7,976 nt of DNA, taken from the NCBI GenBank assembly GCA_009787075.1, contig WRGS01000164.1:1-7976 (forward strand), in the 5' to 3' direction. The notes below the pieces were generated by a model. It worked only from the letters and a program-made list of their open reading frames with translations, did no database searches and had not been told where the DNA came from. Below, in pieces: positions 5,282 through 7,976 of the stretch. This stretch comes from Paludibacter sp. (GTDB taxonomy: Bacteria > Bacteroidota > Bacteroidia > Bacteroidales > Paludibacteraceae). Each line of letters opens with the position of its first letter. The first letter of the stretch is position 1. Position numbers and translations under genes: made by a program.

Positions 5282-7039
5282 ATGTTAAGAACTCACACAA
5301 ACGGCGAATTACGCCTCGAAGACAAAGGAAAAATTGTTACACTCACAGGTTGGGTGCAGAAAAACAGAAAAATGGGCGGAATGACCTTTATTGACATGCG
5401 CGACAGATACGGAGTAACGCAACTTGTTTTTAATCAGGAAATTAACCCTAAACTTTGTGAGCAGGCAAATCATCTCGGCAGAGAATTTGTGTTGCAAATT
5501 ACAGGCGAAGTTGCCGAGCGCAGCAATAAAAACAAAAATATCGCAACAGGCGACATTGAAATTATTGTTTCGGAGTTAAAAATTCTTAACGAATCGCTTA
5601 TTCCGCCTTTCACTATTGAAGAAGAAACCGACGGCGGCGATGACCTGCGAATGAAATATCGCTATCTTGATTTGCGGCGAAATTCTGTTCGCGCTAACCT
5701 TGAACTGCGTCATAAAATGGCGTTTGAAACACGCCGATATTTAGATAAATCAGGTTTTTTGGAAGTAGAAACGCCAATTTTGATTGGTTCAACGCCCGAA
5801 GGCGCGCGCGATTTTGTTGTGCCGAGCCGAATGAATCAGGGGCAATTTTACGCTTTGCCGCAAAGTCCGCAAACTCTCAAACAACTGCTGATGGTGTCGG
5901 GTTTTGACCGCTATTTTCAGATTGCAAAATGTTTTCGCGACGAAGATTTACGCGCCGACCGTCAGCCCGAATTTACTCAAATTGACTGCGAAATGGCATT
6001 TGTGGAGCAGGAAGATATTTTGCAAACTTTTGAAGGATTGATAAAACATTTATTTCAATTTGTTAAAAATATTGATTTTACAGAGCCGTTTGAGCGAATG
6101 ACTTGGGCTGATGCAATGAAATTTTACGGCTCGGACAAGCCCGATATTCGTTTTAATATGCGCTTTGTGGAACTGAAAGAGGCAGTTTCGGGGCGCGATT
6201 TTGTGGTTTTCGACAGTGCGCCTTATGTTGGCGGAATTTGCGCAAAAGGTGCAGCAACTTACACTCGCAAGCAAATTGACGAACTCACAGAATTTGTAAA
6301 ACGTCCGCAAACAGGCGCGAAAGGGCTTGTTTATATTTGTTGCGAAAATGACGGAAGTTTTAAATCTTCGATTGGTAAATTTTATTCGCAGGAAGATTTA
6401 CAGCACATTTCTACGCTTTTTAATGCTGAAAAAGGCGATTTGATTTTGATTTTAGCAGGCGAAAAAACTCAAACGCAAAAAGCCTTGTGCGAATTACGGC
6501 TCGAAATGGGTAATCGTTTGGGTTTGAGAAATAAAAACATTTTTGCGCCGCTTTGGGTTGTTGATTTTCCGCTATTTGAGTGGGACGAAGAAACGCAGCG
6601 TTATTATGCTATGCATCACCCATTTACCTCGCCAAAACCTGAAGATATTCATTTACTTGACAACAATGTTGGGCAAGTACGTGCCAACGCTTATGATATG
6701 GTAGTAAATGGCGTGGAACTCGGCGGCGGCTCAATTCGTATTCACGACAGCAAATTGCAAAATAAAATGTTTGAGTTACTCGGATTTACGCCAGAAAAGG
6801 CAGAAGCGCAGTTTGGCTTTTTGATGAATGCATTTCGTTATGGTGCGCCGCCTCACGGAGGTATCGCATTCGGATTCGACCGCCTTGTTTCGCTTTTTGC
6901 AGGGCTCGACAGTATTCGTGATTGTATTGCTTTTCCAAAAAATAATTCCGGACGCGATGTAATGCTCGACGCTCCGAGCGCAATTGACAAGGAGCAATTA
7001 GATGAATTGGCAATTCAATTAAAAATTATGAATAAATGA
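5282..7039 (+). CDS. aspS: Aspartyl-tRNA synthetase, bacterial type
   Basis: This class IIb synthetase charges tRNA-Asp with aspartate using ATP. At 585 residues it has the usual bacterial length. The N-terminal OB-fold anticodon-binding domain covers about 1-108 (VTLTGWVQKNRKMGG, FIDMRDRYGVTQLVF). Catalytic motif 1 lies in GFLEVETPIL (158-167), the aspartate-contacting ALPQSPQTLKQLL at 191-203, motif 2 in FRDEDLRADRQPEFTQID (218-235), and motif 3 in GGIAFGFDRL (526-535). The bacterial-specific GAD insertion occupies roughly 290-420. M31 and K83 occupy positions near those that separate tRNA-Asp-specific from non-discriminating enzymes in Pseudomonas and E. coli; lysine there suggests the specific form, but this is a hand alignment. 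The start is fixed by the conserved MLRTHTNGEL beginning. Its TGA stop overlaps the next gene's ATG, so the two are co-transcribed. Confidence 0.98.
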   Translation: MLRTHTNGELRLEDKGKIVTLTGWVQKNRKMGGMTFIDMRDRYGVTQLVFNQEINPKLCEQANHLGREFVLQITGEVAERSNKNKNIATGDIEIIVSELKILNESLIPPFTIEEETDGGDDLRMKYRYLDLRRNSVRANLELRHKMAFETRRYLDKSGFLEVETPILIGSTPEGARDFVVPSRMNQGQFYALPQSPQTLKQLLMVSGFDRYFQIAKCFRDEDLRADRQPEFTQIDCEMAFVEQEDILQTFEGLIKHLFQFVKNIDFTEPFERMTWADAMKFYGSDKPDIRFNMRFVELKEAVSGRDFVVFDSAPYVGGICAKGAATYTRKQIDELTEFVKRPQTGAKGLVYICCENDGSFKSSIGKFYSQEDLQHISTLFNAEKGDLILILAGEKTQTQKALCELRLEMGNRLGLRNKNIFAPLWVVDFPLFEWDEETQRYYAMHHPFTSPKPEDIHLLDNNVGQVRANAYDMVVNGVELGGGSIRIHDSKLQNKMFELLGFTPEKAEAQFGFLMNAFRYGAPPHGGIAFGFDRLVSLFAGLDSIRDCIAFPKNNSGRDVMLDAPSAIDKEQLDELAIQLKIMNK

Positions 7040-7779
7040 TTTGGGTTGCAACATTAGTCAGCACGCTTTTGGTGAGTTTGGTGTCGTTTGTGGGCGTTTT
7101 TCTGCTATCAATTAAAGGGCGAACTTTCAGCCGATTGCTGTTGTGGCTGATTTGTTTTGCGGCAGGAGCGTTGTTGGGTAATATTTTTTTTCATTTAATT
7201 CCCGAAACATATCACAATGTCAGCAATTTAACTCTTGCTTCGTGTTTGCTTGTAGGCGGTTTTCTGTTTTTTCTGCTTATAGACCGATTTTTACAAAATC
7301 GTGTTCATTCTGCTGAAAATCAAAATGTCAGTACTTACGGTTATTTGTGTTTGTATTCCGATGCTGTACATAATTTTACAGACGGCGTGTTAATTGCAAT
7401 CGCATTTATGACATCATTTCAGGCAGGTATGGCGGTTACTTTTGCAATTCTGCTGCACGAAATTCCGCAGGAATTTGGCGACTTCGGAATTTTGGTAAAA
7501 GCAGGTTTCAGCCGCAGCAAAGCATTGATTTACAATTTTTTATCAGCTTGTACTGCAATTTTTGGCGCATTGCTCACACTTTGGATTGGCAAGGTAATGC
7601 AAAATTTTTCAACATATATACTTCCCATTGCCGCAGGCGGATTTTTGTACATTGCAACGGTTGGTTTGCTGCCCGAAATTTTCCGTTCAAGTACGCGCAA
7701 AAATTTTGTTTTTTGTTTAATTTTTATTTGTTTAGGACTTTTAACAATGTTTCTTTCATTTGCAAACGGCAATTTATAA
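7036..7779 (+). CDS. ZIP-family divalent metal transporter
   Basis: This 247-residue inner-membrane protein belongs to the ZIP (ZRT/IRT-like) family, which moves zinc or other divalent metals into the cytoplasm. About eight hydrophobic segments are visible: near 3-25, 33-56, 65-85, 103-125, 129-152, 164-186, 193-214 and 223-243. The metal site is readable: HNFTDG (112-117) in helix IV and HEIPQE (141-146) in helix V, followed by FGDFGILVKAGFS. Many eukaryotic ZIPs have HExPHE; the Gln for the second His also occurs in prokaryotic members as I recall them. The loop between helices III and IV (about 86-102) has one His rather than a histidine-rich cluster. The gene overlaps aspS by ATGA, implying translational coupling, and has no promoter of its own. 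The metal cannot be told from sequence. Confidence 0.92.
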   Translation: MIWVATLVSTLLVSLVSFVGVFLLSIKGRTFSRLLLWLICFAAGALLGNIFFHLIPETYHNVSNLTLASCLLVGGFLFFLLIDRFLQNRVHSAENQNVSTYGYLCLYSDAVHNFTDGVLIAIAFMTSFQAGMAVTFAILLHEIPQEFGDFGILVKAGFSRSKALIYNFLSACTAIFGALLTLWIGKVMQNFSTYILPIAAGGFLYIATVGLLPEIFRSSTRKNFVFCLIFICLGLLTMFLSFANGNL

Positions 7780-7788
7780 GCCTATTAA

Positions 7789-7820
7789 TTTGTTGAAATG
7801 AAAATAAAAAATTAACTTTG
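7789..7820 (+). promoter_or_regulatory. Bacteroidota-type promoter for the right-edge gene
   Basis: TTTG at 7789-7792 and TAACTTTG at 7813-7820 match both halves of the Bacteroidota promoter (TTTG about 20 bases before TAnnTTTG) with a 20-base spacer. This is the best promoter match in the window. Transcription would begin near 7825-7828, about 15 bases ahead of the proposed TTG start. It shows that the right-edge gene is expressed independently of aspS and the transporter gene. Confidence 0.65.
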
Positions 7821-7841
7821 CACAAATATATTATTAGCAAA

Positions 7842-7976
7842 TTGAATAACAAAGAAAAATATTCACAATTTTGCGCTACACAGCCTCAAATCCCGCTTTT
7901 TATGCAGGCGTGGTGGCTTGATGCCGTGTGCGTTGAGGGCAAAAACTGGGACGTGCTTTTGTGTGAAGAAAACGGA
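7842..7976 (+). CDS. Partial gene, probable GNAT/FemAB-like acyltransferase N-terminus
   Basis: An open frame runs off the right edge, giving 45 codons. It reads NNKEKYSQFC, then IPLFMQAWWLDAVC at residues 17-30 and NWDVLLCEENG at 35-45. The pattern Y-x2-F/L-C ... IPLF-x2-WWLDAVC ... WDV resembles the start of Bacteroidota proteins carrying an acetyltransferase domain of the PF13480/FemAB type; this is recognition by eye of a short fragment. No ATG lies in frame between the upstream stop (7794-7796) and an internal ATG at 7902, which falls inside the conserved stretch. TTG at 7842 is therefore the likeliest start, sitting just after a strong promoter match. A non-ATG start or a short sequencing error are both possible. 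Confidence 0.55.
   Translation, partial: MNNKEKYSQFCATQPQIPLFMQAWWLDAVCVEGKNWDVLLCEENG

Noticed and set aside
1..7976. CRISPR array, tRNA, rRNA, insertion sequence or phage attachment site
   Set aside because: There are no regularly spaced repeats, no cloverleaf or rRNA-like stretch, no transposase and no terminal inverted repeats with target duplications.

Overview
The window looks like an ordinary chromosomal housekeeping stretch from a member of the Bacteroidota, most likely Bacteroidales-like. Evidence for this is a PorT-family protein (a type IX secretion component restricted to this phylum), several matches to the Bacteroidota -7 promoter element TAnnTTTG, no Shine-Dalgarno sequences before the starts, very AT-rich intergenic DNA, and an EtfB and PolA that read like the Bacteroidales versions. 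I see no mobile element, CRISPR array, rRNA or tRNA.

Layout: positions 1-243 hold no intact gene. They contain short repeats, two compact stem-loops (one a plausible terminator for polA) and what may be a decayed coiled-coil tail of a former gene. polA follows on the minus strand (244-3138), encoding DNA polymerase I with all three enzymatic domains intact. It is divergent from porT (3374-4078, plus) across a 235-base AT-rich region. porT converges on etfB (4113-4982, minus) with only 34 bases between the stops. etfB has no etfA beside it. A 299-base AT-rich region separates etfB from aspS (5282-7039, plus), which encodes a bacterial-type aspartyl-tRNA synthetase. aspS overlaps a ZIP-family metal transporter gene (7036-7779) by ATGA, so those two form an operon. 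After a good promoter match, the first 45 codons of another gene run off the right edge (7842-7976). It is probably a GNAT/FemAB-like acetyltransferase and seems to start with TTG.

The genes do not form one pathway: they serve DNA repair and replication, protein secretion, flavin electron transfer, translation and metal uptake. No undescribed system is evident. The points most worth a second look are a beta-clamp-binding-like QTSLF motif, with a degenerate second copy, in the PolA interdomain linker; the solitary etfB; the translational coupling of aspS to a metal transporter; and a perfect 12-base direct repeat placed immediately before the aspS start.
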